From: Stenopsyche tienmushanensis
Lineage: Eukaryota; Arthropoda; Insecta; Trichoptera; Stenopsychidae
Direction of reading: 5' to 3'
Assembly (NCBI GenBank): GCA_008973525.1
Contig: WACJ01000109.1
Location: forward strand, 964,822 to 1,028,821
DNA length: 64,000 nucleotides
Position numbers and translations under genes: made by a program. This document shows, in pieces, positions 49,601 through 61,104 of this stretch; position 1 is the stretch's first letter, and each line of letters begins with the position of its first letter. Under the pieces are notes generated by a model. That model saw nothing but the letters and a program-made list of their open reading frames with translations. It searched no databases and was not told the DNA's origin.

Positions 49601-51091
49601 ATCTAAGAAAGATCTTCTTGAAATGACTTCGTTCATTACTCTATAATATACACCGAGGAAGTTGACGCCAAATAAATACAGCACATCTCCCCCCAACTGA
49701 AATGGGTTTTATTCATGTAAATAATAGAATTAAATATGCAATAAATTCAATGTTAAAATTGATTAAATCACCTCTCTATATTTTAATTCATTTTCAAGAC
49801 CACTATAAGTTACGGTCCACATCACAGCTATGTGACTTAGTGAGATTATAGTTCCAATAAATAACGATATAATATTCCCTTTTATAGGCAAAAATATGTA
49901 ACAAGTCAGCAAATTGTTTGTGTAGTAAGCTGGTCTCAGATTTGGTTCCACATTTGTCAGAACTGGCACTAAAATGTCTTAAGCCAAAATTGCAATATTA
50001 GGAGGACATATGCGAAAGCTTCAAGATTCAAGATCCATCGACCGAAAGCTTACCAGTAGCTATTAAAACTAATATTACTATCGCAGATAAGATAAATTTA
50101 AGATATTTTTGCTCCTTCGTTATCTTCTTGGCGAACAAAATACCCATAAATAATATCGGAACTATCGCTTGAAATGAATAACATACCATGGCAATCAATA
50201 GATGATCCTGAAAAAAAAATTTCGATCAAGAAAAATTCGATTACACTTCAAAATCAGTTTAAAATGATACTTACCGTATCTACCATAAAGTCAGTGGTCG
50301 TCAAATATGTGACGATGTGTATAACTGAAAGGCAGACTTGTATTATAAGGAACATGGATAAGTAACCTAATTTAAGTTTGTCTTCGTACAATCTATACAA
50401 GGGCTCCATGTTTCTCTGCTTGAATTGATCCTAGAAAAATTACGATACATGCATGATTGTCTGTCTCATAAAGAAATGCATTTTAATAAAATAACATATC
50501 GCTTCTGAGTCATCGAAAATTGTGTTTATATTTAAGCACTAATTAATTTTATCAATTAATTGACAATGAGTAACCTTTCTATATATAGAGATTATCTAGA
50601 TACAATGATCGATTAATAAATATAATCCCCAAATATTTCTCAACATTAGGTAATCCATTATGTCTTAATATCGCATAACTGGCTGTATTCAAAACACATT
50701 GTGGGTGGTTTCAAAATGCACTCATTTGTATCGCCATATAAGCGATCTAACTATGGCTATCTTTACTGCATATTCAGACACGGTCACAAAAATTATATTA
50801 TTCGTGTCGAATAAAGATAAATTAGTTATTGCGATTATCTCTTCAAGGATTTTCATTTGAAAGATCGAACATGAATATCAAACGGAGTAGACTTTGAACG
50901 ATGAAAAAACAGGAGCGTACCCTCAAAAGCTTCCAGTTAAATTGTCTATCGTTTATTGATAGCCTTTCTAGTTCTTTGATATCATCATCCACTGATATAA
51001 CACTACCATTGTAGAGCGATTTCAATGAATGTCTTGCGAGCAGTTCCATTCCTCCGACGTGCCTCTGCACCGATCCACGGACAGCCGTCAT
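43607..51091 (-). CDS. membrane adenylyl cyclase, 18 coding exons, ACX-like
   Basis: Function: converts ATP to cyclic AMP at the membrane. Exons (minus strand, each with AG acceptor and GT donor): 51091-50921, 50430-50275, 50207-50054, 49968-49772, 49696-49547, 49460-49342, 49294-49120, 47743-47607, 47534-47240, 47167-47087, 47008-46860, 46639-46472, 46394-46100, 46028-45665, 45594-45419, 45347-45077, 44075-43951, 43879-43607. They sum to 3456 bases (1151 residues) with all phases matching. Layout: N-terminus, first six-helix block, C1 catalytic domain, second helix block, C2 domain. C1 metal Asp342 ([11 protein letters not shown]) and Asp386 (KFLGDCYYC) are 44 apart, as in canonical cyclases. 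C2 has Lys945, Asp1039, Asn1046, Arg1050 and Lys1086 at canonical spacing, so I predict activity. Trp949 ([12 protein letters not shown]) replaces the forskolin-contact Ser of mammalian isoforms; together with length this suggests an insect ACX-type cyclase, an inference. The donor of the exon ending 47087 is the weakest junction. Intron 7 carries a 1.13 kb transposon. Confidence 0.93.
44176..44290 (+). repeat. array of ATCCCGGG palindromes in a cyclase intron
   Basis: ATCCCGGGATCCCGGATCCC-type repeats at about 44185-44218 are followed by outlying ATCCCGGGA and a TTTCGGGATT hairpin. They lie in the intron between the last two-but-one coding exons (45077 and 44075). The start TAGGGAATCC resembles a hAT MITE edge, but no partner end was found. 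Confidence 0.55.
47783..47871 (+). repeat. dispersed repeat (pair with 9912-9975) in a cyclase intron
   Basis: CGATATTTTTGAATCGGT and the terminal TTCGGTTCAGTTCAAAGCCC block match the copy at 9912-9975, with about 25 extra bases between them. It lies just upstream of the cyclase exon that begins at 47743. Confidence 0.5.
47924..49053 (-). mobile_element. composite element: hAT-type ends enclosing a mariner transposase remnant, in a cyclase intron
   Basis: The outer ends are inverted (minus strand starts CAGAGCCGTAACGAGGG; the other end reads CCCCTTGTTACGG). They are flanked by 8-bp repeats ATTCGTAG (47916-47923) and ATTCCTAG (49054-49061), 7 of 8 matching, as expected for hAT insertion. Inside, the minus strand from about 48990 to 48340 encodes a broken mariner transposase: KLDSTLGESAPS-type start, [18 protein letters not shown] linker, [17 protein letters not shown], a shifted DEPWVHHFT (first catalytic Asp) and [16 protein letters not shown], where WD of active mariners has become WG. 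The rest to 47924 is a tail shared with 54822-55896 and 61105-61516. It sits in the intron between the exons ending 49120 and starting 47743. Confidence 0.75.
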
Positions 51092-51199
51092 TTCGGAACC
51101 TGTAAATCCAAATTTGATTAGTGAGTTAAATATAGATGCTTTATTCGTACGTCTATTGTCCACACAAATTCAATTTCTATCAGAACCGCGCAGGGTGAA

Positions 51200-51890
51200 T
51201 AAAGTTTGTACTATACAGTGGTGTCAGATCCGGAGACCTTGCGAGCCACGGAATAGAGCACGTCTCGAGCCAAAGGAATCTAACGATGTCAAGTCTGGAG
51301 GCCGTGCGACCGACGGAATAGGGCATGTCCCCAGACAAAGAAATCCACTGGTGTCAGGTCTGGAGACTATGCGAACCACAAAATACGGCCGCCAAGGGAA
51401 TTAATGTACACAACAGAGATGCCCATACGACAAAGGTGGCAAATTTGAACAAATTTTGTAATAAGCATAAAAAGTATTTTCTTAACCCTGACCCTGCTAA
51501 ATTAGTATCTCCACAGTATTAAACTAAGTTCAAAATAATTATTACTTTTTTGTTTAAAGAATTTAGACATTTCTCATTGTTTTGCGCTCTTTGTGTAACT
51601 TTGGAAGCTCAGAAGTAATTTTCTTTAAACCAATTGCATAAAATAATTATTTTTTAAATTAAAAATATATTGTAAAATACAAAAACAGTTATTTTGTGCT
51701 ATTATGATTACAGATTAAAAAGTTATTACGTTTGAATCGTTTGAGTGACATTTTTGGTATTATTTTGAAAATATTGAAAAAAAAATCTATTTCAACAACC
51801 ATGACACTTAGGACATAGGGACTATGTGTGAAACGTAGCAAAAGACCTCCCTAACTCCCTAAAAAAAATTCGGTCCATGTGCAAAACACA
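51200..51890 (-). mobile_element. decayed transposon, family C, with triplicated transposase shard
   Basis: The right part (about 51530-51890) is the inverted copy of 41745-42040. The left part (about 51217-51400) repeats a segment three times with about 60-70 bp spacing. On the minus strand the first unit encodes SPDLTPVDFFVWGHALFRR; the others are diverged copies of the same stretch (LQT-HR-IPLARDV; VSGSDTTV). It lies upstream of the first certain cyclase exon. Confidence 0.6.
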
Positions 51891-53981
51891 CTGCATATCA
51901 ATGAATGAACCTTAACACTATTGATATTGTTGTTTTTGAACCTCATCAATTTTGATACCAGACTGAGTTTAATTATTGATTTATGTATCTAAAAATACCT
52001 CAACCTGATATTTTGGAATCGATTACAGACTAATTCCATTATAATTTTATTATCTATTTTATCATCATCTGTTGATGATTGATGTGATTTGAATAAATAA
52101 CAATATTGTATCAGAAATAGAAGCAAGGCATTGAAAATGCTATGAATCGCTTTTCGCAATATTTGAGAATAGTTAGATGTGTAGGGGCACCTTTACATCG
52201 CCTTTACATGCCATCGATGTACGAATGTATGATGAGACATAAGACACCCGTCTCTGTCTTCGATTCATTTATCTCCGCACTCAAGTCGTTAGGCTATGTG
52301 TAAATGATATAAAAGGAAAATCTACCGATAATTTGGAGCAACGAGTGAGTATGAAAATACAAAGACATGGATAGGTCACGATTTGGATCGCAATTACCTC
52401 CACTGATCACTTTTCGATGCATTTTCTATCCAGGGTTTGAAAATTAAAACACAATTCAAACTGGAGTTCCGACACGAATCCCATTATAAAATGATGTTAA
52501 TCAGACCTAGCCCTTAAAAATGTAAAGTATTTTGTGAAAAATTCTAAATTTCAAATTCATCATAAGATCTAAGGTGGCGTTATTTAAACTACTTTTAACA
52601 TGACCTAAAAGAGTTTTTAATACCTAAATTAAATAAGCAATTTATGACAATTTTGTTGTCTCATTGTCTTTTTTAACAGTCATTAACAAATCTTATAATT
52701 ATCTGTTTCATTGGATAGACATCTTTGTAAATTTACATTTTTATCAAAGGTCAATGCAGAAATAAAGCATTTTCAATTATCAATGTTTGGATCTCAGATA
52801 TTTGGCCAATTTGATAAATTCAATTGATCGATTACTTCCTTCGCAAAAGGACTTCAATATATTTTTTCAGTACATTGCAAATTAAATCTCTATGATGTAT
52901 GAATATCTTATCAGTGTAAACTTGAATTATGTGAAAATTCTTTAAGCCTTATTTATCTTTTTGTCCTATTGTGTATAGCTCACCTCATAAGTTTTCTCTT
53001 TTATCTATGCATTAACAATGAAGATCCCGTCATCACGTCATCATTTTAAACTAACTTATTCAGATGTCTTAAAATTATCAAAAAATCATCGATTAAAGAT
53101 GAAAATTAAGAAGGCAAACAAACCTAATATTTCTATACATACGAGTGAAAATATAACCAAAGAAAACATATTGTTACTTTTATGGCTTGCATTTTCTGCG
53201 ATGGAATGATCTTTCAATGTGCCATATGATTAATGGTCTTTCAATGTGTTTCTATGTTAATCATATGGATTAAAATTAATCAAAATAATAGGATGAAAAT
53301 ACAAGATTTATCGATAAAATAAATCATTTTTACCAACATAATTTATGCCTCCATATAAATGTTGGACAGATTTAAACAATCGTCGAATTCAAATATAAAT
53401 TACTGCCCTGTCTTTATTTTTAGCATGATTTAGATCTGTTTTTATGCAGATTTCTTGCCCAAAAACCAAAAGCGTCATTTGGATATATAAAAGGCCCCCT
53501 AGGAATCATAAATTCAGATAAATGCACTGGAAAATTCAAGTACAGTGAGATATTTACAACGATTTTTTATTTCTAGAAGAAATATGTCATTTATAAGATT
53601 GCATAAATAACATTAATGTCAGTCAAAATCAACGCATTGCTTAATTTATAGCATTCATGTTCGATGTCGATTGATGATGATTTATCATCAGTTATTTTGT
53701 AAAAGTTTTATGAAAGTCATAGATATTACTGTCCAATTTTAGTGGCTTTACAGCAAAATATAAAGCGATTTATATGGAACTAGTCGATACAAATTGGAAT
53801 CAAATCATCGATACAAACCTCCGGAGGAAACTACTGTTCCACAGTAATGTGAACGATAAAGACTTCTTATCGCCACTATTCTTAACAATAAGCAATTGAC
53901 ATTGAAAAAATATCACGACAGTTTATTGACAGTTAACAATCAATAATGCCAACAATTGTGTCTGTTTTAAATCTCATTCAC
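51891..53981. other. gene-free stretch, possibly a first intron
   Basis: No gene is seen. If the candidate exon at 53982-54192 belongs to the cyclase, this is part of its first intron. The 63-codon plus-strand frame at 53018-53209 is lysine- and isoleucine-rich with no recognisable domain. Confidence 0.35.
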
Positions 53982-54192
53982 CATTTGAAATGTAATCCGA
54001 TTCCACCGTCGACAAATCTGCTAAATTGTGATTAATTGTGTAAACTTTACAGCTTTTAGTTCTAAAAAGATAATTTGGAAAATAGTTTATGATACGTTTA
54101 AAATCAAACGGCAAATGATTCATCATAGCCATACTATTTTCGATTGGGTCGTCAGCTATTTGTATCTTATATCTTTTCACACAATCATACAT
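53982..54192 (-). CDS. candidate 5' coding exon of the adenylyl cyclase
   Basis: From the ATG at 54192 the minus strand is open for 70 codons and reaches an AAATG|GTGAAT donor at 53982, the same donor core used by the cyclase exon ending at 46860. The left-over G joins the acceptor at 51099 (CAG|GTTCCGAAATG) and stays in frame, giving [11 protein letters not shown]. The first ATG lies about 55 bases after a TATATAAAAG box, so transcription would start just before it. With this exon the protein would have 1224 residues. The encoded peptide (MYDCVKRYKIQIADDPIENS onward) has no domain, as usual for cyclase N-termini. A one-in-three phase match could be chance. Confidence 0.38.
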
Positions 54193-54242
54193 CGAATTAC
54201 TTAGCGATGTCGATCTTCTGATATGTGAAAAATGTATCAAGA

Positions 54243-54250
54243 CTTTTATA
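54243..54250 (-). promoter_or_regulatory. candidate TATA box
   Basis: TATAAAAG on the minus strand lies about 50-58 bases before the ATG at 54192, a distance that leaves room for a start site at about 54220 and a short leader. The region is AT-rich, so chance is a real alternative. Confidence 0.3.
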
Positions 54251-54391
54251 TATAACGCTATATAATAATCGATCTGGTAATATGTTCATACAATGGGGTT
54301 ACGCCATTGTGTATGCAATAATGCATTGTAACAAACAGATATTTTATTTATTTTTTTAACCCCCCAAAAAAATAAAAAATAATTTAGCATT

Positions 54392-54765
54392 GTTGATAGC
54401 ACACAAGACCACGTCATTTTTTTTACATAAACAACACATAAGAAATTGATTAATTTGCTCCTGCTTTAGAAGGAAATGATAATCGGATAATGACTCAATC
54501 AACAAGCAGCGACGAACAGGAAGCAATTAAATAGATAAACACTCAAATAACACACTTGAAATCGAAATCATTATTAGTCAAACATTTGGGCTAATTATCT
54601 ATACAATCGTGCGATGTATGCGGGGAAGCTCTCCGTCTCTGTCTCCCGAACTTACATTATCTATCTGTCTATGTCTGTCTTCGAGCTCAATGTACAAGAG
54701 TGCTCTTTCTGAATAGTGGAGAGGAGGGGTCCCAGACCCTGGGATAGTACTCCTTTATGGGTTAA
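54392..54765 (+). mobile_element. TTAA-flanked MITE, family A, 5'-truncated
   Basis: The shared sequence begins at CATTGTTGATAGCACACAAG and ends TAGTACTCCTTTATGGGTTAA with TTAA at 54762-54765. The left terminus is missing and replaced by an A/C-rich tract. Confidence 0.7.
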
Positions 54766-54821
54766 ACAAGGTTCTGTTAATGGATTAGATCCTCAACTCT
54801 TATGTTTCGGGTTCAAATCCT

Positions 54822-55896
54822 CAGAGCCGTAACGAGGGTATTTAATTTGAACCCCCCCCCCCTCCCGTATAAATGGCGGTTTTTGTTTTAAAATAAAAAA
54901 TAATGATATAAGGTGTCTTTTTTATAAAGCTTAAGTTTCAAGACGCAACGTTACGTTAAATGATACAATACTTTTATTTGAAAGGTCTCGGTCCAATTAA
55001 TATAAAATCCAAGCTAGATTCTACTCTCGGGAAGTTTGCTCCTTCATTTATAACAGTAAGAAGTTCGGTGACAGAGTTTAAATGAGGCCGAACGACCTGC
55101 CAAGACAAACAGCGCAGTGGTCGATCAAATAAAGTAAGTATCCCAGAAGTGGTGAATAAAATTCACAAAACGGTATTGGATGACCGTCGACTGTAAATGC
55201 GCAAGCTAGCAGATATGGTAGACCTTGCAAAAAATGCTGTACATCGCATATTGATTAAAAATTTGTACACGAGAAAGCTGTGCGCAATATGAGGACCGCG
55301 TTTGCTCACAATGAAATAAAAACAGCGCCGTGACGACGTTTCATTAAAGTGTTTCATCAATTCGGGATGCATCACTTTACATCTCATTTGGTGCGAGTTA
55401 TCTATGTAAGTTAACCTCTTAAGAAGCTTCCGTGATCGTACAGGTCATAGAAAATTGAGTGGTCACAAGTTCTGTGTGTCCAACTGGTCCGCTTTTTTGA
55501 CCGTTGACACGATGAATGAGCGCCTCGCGATCGGACGCCATACCTAAAATCGCCTACAGACCGATTACGAACTATCGTTACATAACGAAATTGTCCAAAG
55601 AATATTGATCGGATGGGTTGTTTAAATTTTACAATCGGTCGAAAATATTCTTATCTTTATTTTATTGCGGGCCTAAGCAGGCTGATTTGGCCCAATGTTT
55701 AAGAGGTAACGAAGAAAAGAGAGACTAGATTTCTTAGTATATATCATAAAAACGAACAGAGTCAATCAGTGTTGATTTAAGTAAAGTAGAATGGTCAAGT
55801 AAAATAAAAATCAAGTGCAACTCTCGACTAGGTCGGTATTCTGCGTTTTGCGCCCGTGGCAGGCGCCTGCTTTGCCACCCCCTTATTACGGCCCTG
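54822..55896 (+). mobile_element. composite element: hAT-type ends enclosing a mariner transposase remnant, second copy
   Basis: It starts CAGAGCCGTAACGAGGG and ends CCCCTTATTACGGCCCTG, an inverted pair. It is flanked by CAAATCCT (54814-54821) and CAAATCTA (55897-55904), sharing their first six bases, consistent with a mutated 8-bp duplication. The layout is the same as in 47924-49053: mariner N-terminal part on the plus strand ([49 protein letters not shown]), then the shared tail from about 55400. The mariner part is broken by stops and frame slips. Two copies with the same inner junctions but different flanks mean the composite itself moved. Confidence 0.75.
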
Positions 55897-55904
55897 CAAA
55901 TCTA

Positions 55905-57841
55905 GATTGCTTAAAAATCACAATTCTACCTTAATCTCGTGTGAGAAATAAGATTCGATAATCGCCTATATCCGATAACAAATATGGCACTTGAATAATA
56001 AGTGGTTGAAAAGCAATTTTCCTCATTAAAATCGAATCACGACATCGGTCTTTTTATTTATTAGCCACAATAGGTCCATTAAACCCGTTTAGCATAAAAA
56101 CCAATTTTAATTTTATTCGTCATGTATGAATTATACAAATTGATATTCGGACTAAAATTTTTGCAAACTGTCCCAAAATATTTCGGCCGAAATTTGCTAT
56201 GAATCTGCATAAGCATGTTTTCAAAAAGGCATTCCACGAACAGCGTACTTCATTCGTCCAGCGCAAATACGTTTTAATATATCAAATTTGACATTTGATT
56301 GAAGTCGAAGATTCGAATCTTGACATGCATACTGATTTTAGAGTTCATTAATTATTTATGACTCGATTTTTTTGTATTTTGCATTGCGTAAAGTATGGAA
56401 CTTTTAATTCCGACGCTTTTGTGTTATCGATTTTTTGCAAATGAATGACATGAGCTATTTTTTTAATTGGGAAAACATCGCAAAAATAGTGTTTTGCATC
56501 GGAAAAACGCTTGTGAATTTTTGCACATTTAGAAAAATGGCAATTATGTCTTATCAAAGGTAATTGTATCCATCGTTATCATTCGCAAAATGCGTCGAGA
56601 TAATTCCATAATAAATAATTTCCAACGTGGTTTTTGATTTGGAGAACGCCGTTAATATTGATAATGTTGATCAATTATTTTTTTATTTATATAAAAATTA
56701 TACGAAATTGTGCGATAGCATTTAAAGGATTAAGAAAAATATGTGATATCAGATTTAATAGACGGCAATGTTCATGAAGATATAATAAAGTAGTCTGGAC
56801 AAAATCAATAAAATTACCTTCAAATCTACTCATGATGATATCTTTGAATTCACTTTTAATAAAAAAATATTTTTTTCCACATCACTGTTAACCACTTTAC
56901 AGCATCAGCTCGAATGAAGCGCGCTTTTCATCTCGTCTAATTTCATCACTATCACCAACATTTGATATGTGAGTTTCTGGAAAGAGCTCAACAATCTATG
57001 TTTGCCCTAGCACTGAGTTCACAGCGTAACTAAAAATTCCATATCATCATTCTTTTTATAACGATTGGCGTCTTTTCTTTATCTTATCTACAGAAATGCT
57101 CAATGAATATTGAATGATAAAGGCCGGTTTCGATCATTTTGTCGAGTGTCGTGATCGGCGATCGCACTTGAAAATAGCAGACAAAGCTTTCGCAAGATCT
57201 CATCTTTGAAACGCTACAAAAAACATGTTAATAATTCCATATCATTTGATTAAAATTTGTTTGTGATGATTCCTGATTTTTCCGATAAACTATCAATAGC
57301 AAAGGACGGAACAGCGGTTATGTCATTACATTATTTATTTTTACATAGTCCATAAATACCTTATCTATTATAATATCGATATTTGATCTAATCAAGTATC
57401 GCTTAAAAAATCTACAGCAAATTACAAGACATTGTTAAAATGCCACACTTCCAAAATATCTTCTTATATGATTTATTCGCCATCAAAAGCGGTTATATTC
57501 TTCATTTAATTTTTACAACATGGTAATATATCATATTTGGTAACGCGTTAGGTATATCTCATTCAAAAATATTTTGTTAACACGCTGACAGTTATGCAAA
57601 ACTAATAAAATTAATTAAAAAATATTATTCACTATCAAATTAGAGAAGAGACGCCGCAAGGTGGATGAAGATCAGAAAGCAAAAGATAATTGGTCGGTTC
57701 AGGAGATTTATTTGTCAGTTTTCAATAAAAAATGATAGCAAACTAAATCACAGATTTTCTTTTGCCATATCTGGACACAGATTAAACTCTAATGATAACG
57801 TGCGAAAATAATAAATTTTCTTTCAAAAGGACCTAATATTA
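55905..57841. other. gene-free stretch
   Basis: AT-rich, with no supportable gene or repeat boundary. A 69-codon minus-strand frame at 56348-56557 is rich in Lys, His and Ile and not recognisable. Confidence 0.4.
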
Positions 57842-58764
57842 GATTGTCCCATAAGTCTCTTTCGCAAATGAACACAGATCTAATCATAGCCATGGTTGAA
57901 GAAAACCCGCGATATACTGTTCGCGAAATAGCTAACAAGTTAAAAATTCCACGAACATCCGTCCATAATCATCTGACAAAATTGGGCTACATCAATCATT
58001 CAGATGTGTGGCTTCCTCATGAACTGATTGGCTCAAATAAACTTCAGCGTATTTCAACATGCAATCTTCTTCTCCAACAACATAATAGCCAACCTTTTTT
58101 GAAGAGATTTGTCACTGGAGATGAAAGTTGGATACTCTATGAGAATATCCAACGTAAACGGTCTTAGACCAAGGGTACAGAAGCTTTAACTGTAGCTAAA
58201 CCTGGCCTACATCCAAAAAAAGTTTTGCTATGCATTTAATGGAACTGGAAGGGAGTAGTTTGTTATGAGCTACTTCAGCAAGGTGAATCGATCAATTCAA
58301 CAAAATATTGTTTCCAACTTGACAATCTAAAGGATGCAATTGCCAGAAAACAGCCAGAATTAGCGAAGAGACGAGGCGTTGTTTTTCATCACGATAACAC
58401 CAAGCCTCATGTGTCTTTGCTCGTCAGAAATAAATTATTATCATTTGACTGGGATGCTTGACCTCATCCTCCATACTCTCCGGACATTGCCCCTTCGGAT
58501 TATTATTTATTTCTCTTATTGAAAAATTCTTTGCGTGGTAAAAATTTTAATTCAAAAAATGATATAAAAATGTACCTTGATCAATATTTTGCCAACAAAC
58601 CTGGGAAATTTTGGCAAGAAGGCATTATGAGGCTTCTGGAGATATGGATAAAGGTAATAGAACAGAATGGATCATATATTATTCAATAAATTTTGATGTA
58701 ATACAAATTATTGTTCATTTTTTTCTTAATATGAAAACGAAAGAAACTTATGGGACACCCTTAT
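57842..58764 (+). pseudogene. mariner element with intact ends and N-terminally deleted transposase
   Basis: The inverted ends GTCCCATAAGTCTCTTTCG and CGAAAGAAACTTATGGGAC are flanked by TA. The total of about 920 bp is short for a mariner (about 1.3 kb). The plus strand encodes, in one register broken by stops at about 58165, 58220 and 58460, a transposase with a partial helix-turn-helix (NPRYTVREIANKLKIPRTSV), WLPHEL, the first catalytic Asp in FVTGDESWILYENIQRKRS, HPKKVLLCI, a second Asp in HHDNTKPHVS and a third in PPYSPDIAPSDYYLF. This matches DD34D mariners of the mellifera type. The beginning of the protein and part of the linker are deleted, so it cannot be autonomous. Confidence 0.85.
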
Positions 58765-59698
58765 ATTATTATGGCGATGCAAAATTTATCAACTGGATTC
58801 AGATTGACTGATAATATTTATGTTTCAAAAATGTTTATAATTAAATCTAGAAGAACTAATTTATTGCTAACTATTAAAACCTGGAGAAATTCGATATCGA
58901 AATTAGAAAAAAAAAACAGATATTAAATGAAACATTTTTCCTGTAGTTAGCTTAAATCTATTCGTTCCAATGAACTTGAATTGCACTATTTTTTTTTAAG
59001 TCCCAGTCGGTCCTTAAGTATTTAAGACATTTTTAAGAAAAAAAAATTGTATATTAAAAACACAAAAAATATTATATGATAACTAAAAAAATATCTTAAG
59101 TATAATCGGAGATATTCACGAGAGCGCGCATCAAGGGTCGACATAGGACCCATCGGAATAAAATCGATGTCGAATCAGATTCGACATAGGACCACAAAGG
59201 GCTAAGAAAGAAAAACAAAATCTATCGATTATTTTACGGCGTCAATATTTGAATCCTTTATCAGATCCTAATATTGCTTCAAAAATGATGAATTACTTGA
59301 TTATCTTTACGCTACGAGAAGAACACAAAGTAAAAGTTAAAGAAAAGACAAAAGTCAGGGTTAATTCATTCACTAAATGTAAACAGTAAGAAAATTGTAA
59401 ACGGTAAGTATTAAAATACCACATAGCATTGATAAATATATCCAAAATTGATGAACACTGAGATGAATACTGAGAATATTCAAATTCAATATCTGATATT
59501 ATTGAGACACTCGATATATTCGTTTCTGTTCTAATCTAGTATTTGTGATAGTGGAAAGCTTTCAATATATTCATTGGAGATCAGAGAGCGCTTCCAAAGC
59601 TGAACGTGTACAATAATCTATGAAATGCTTCATATTTATTATGATTTGGGATGAAATTTTGATTAAAATTTTTGGATTTTTTCATTATCATCTCAAGA
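58765..59698. other. gene-free stretch
   Basis: AT-rich sequence with a poly-A-like tract near 58905 and no recognisable gene. Confidence 0.4.
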
Positions 59699-59885
59699 AG
59701 CCCCATAACAAGGGGATGGAGAAGGAGCCGCCCGCCTTTAGTGCAACTGGACTTGGACAGGGCGCAAAACGCAGGACACCGACCCGGTTAAGAGTTGCAT
59801 GTGATTTTTATTTTACTTCGCCTTTCTACTTTACATGAATCAACACTGATTGTATTTGACCATTTTTATAATATATGCTACGTTG
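59699..59885 (-). mobile_element. shard of the composite element tail
   Basis: CCCATAACAAGGGGATGG, GGGCGCAAAACGCAGGACAC, CGACCCGGTTAAGAGTTGCA and TACATGAATCAACACTGATT match the end of the elements at 47924 and 55896 in inverted orientation. Only the terminal 190 bp remain. Confidence 0.6.
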
Positions 59886-61104
59886 TAAATATCAAGCTTA
59901 GGGTCGCAAAAAAAAATCGCATCGCGAAAATGTATTGAATCAAGAAAATGAAGAATGATATCAAACCACATTTATTGGTGAATATCATGTTTCTTTTTGT
60001 ACCATTTTTTTTAATATAATAATTTAAATGCGTCTTTATGCCACTTTCAAAATCAGGGAGTTCGCTTATCTAAAAAAAAAATAAGATTTGAATTCCAACA
60101 GCAGCTGCATAAGCATTGTAAAATGCGCAATAAGATTAAAACTTGGACGCCGTTATTATTTTTCAGGCTTATTCGGAGCATATTTTTCCCACTTTCAAAT
60201 TGTAAATAGGGTAGGATATTTATGAATAATAAATCTAGAGTTAAGTCTAATTATTAAAGTATGGAGGGGTGCGTACTAAGACGACTTCTCGCATCCGTAA
60301 TACCTGCAAGCCGAAAGTTTTGATGGGGATGAAATCTACCGCGAAATTAAAACCGAGAACGAGAATAAGACATCTCTAATGGAAAACGGCGCCGCTCCCG
60401 TGGAGTATTAATACCTTCCTGTTTCCCATCGTATTAAATATTTGCACAGCATATTGCATAACTGCAACAGGGAAATTTTAATGAGAATCGGAAAGAGCAT
60501 GAAAGAGAATTTTCAATTTAGGATTTCGCCGCACCCCCTCAGAACGCATCGCACTTCATAGTGGAAGATTTCAGTTAACCGCGTGAAATAGCTGCGGAAG
60601 ATATTCTGGTGGACAGCTTTGAATAATGCCAGAGATTTGTGCTTGGGTGGAAGCTCTAGTCTAGGATATTCAGCTTTAAAAGCAATATTTAAATAAAATT
60701 ATATCATGGCTAAGATGGAAAATACTTCTTACAATAGCCCGTTTATATTGCCCTTTTATGAGATTCATTGACCGTAAAAGGCATTACACTCAACAATCAA
60801 AAACACCTAGAATCTAGATTCTAGTCGATGAAATCGTCAGTAATAGTAGAGAAAAGCAGAAACTTTTGACACAAGAATAGAAGTTTAACAAACATTAAAT
60901 ATATTATTTATACTTACCTGATTTTGGCACATTACATTTGAAATACATACAAAAAATCTTAACTTATTGTCTTTATACAATGAAAAACGTCATTTATAAC
61001 ATATTAATTACATTCATTCTCATTTCGTTACCTTCGACGCCACGATAGTGCTCAACGGTCGCCTTATTCGGCCGCGGGGACCACACCCAGGAGTCACAGG
61101 AGCG
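59886..61104. other. gene-free stretch
   Basis: No gene is seen. About 60270-60660 is unique, of higher GC and free of the repeats seen elsewhere. It could be conserved non-coding DNA. Confidence 0.35.

Noticed and set aside
54780..54822. A GGGTTCAAATCC box resembling a tRNA B box
   Set aside because: No matching A box, acceptor stem or anticodon arm could be drawn around it, and it directly abuts the composite transposon.
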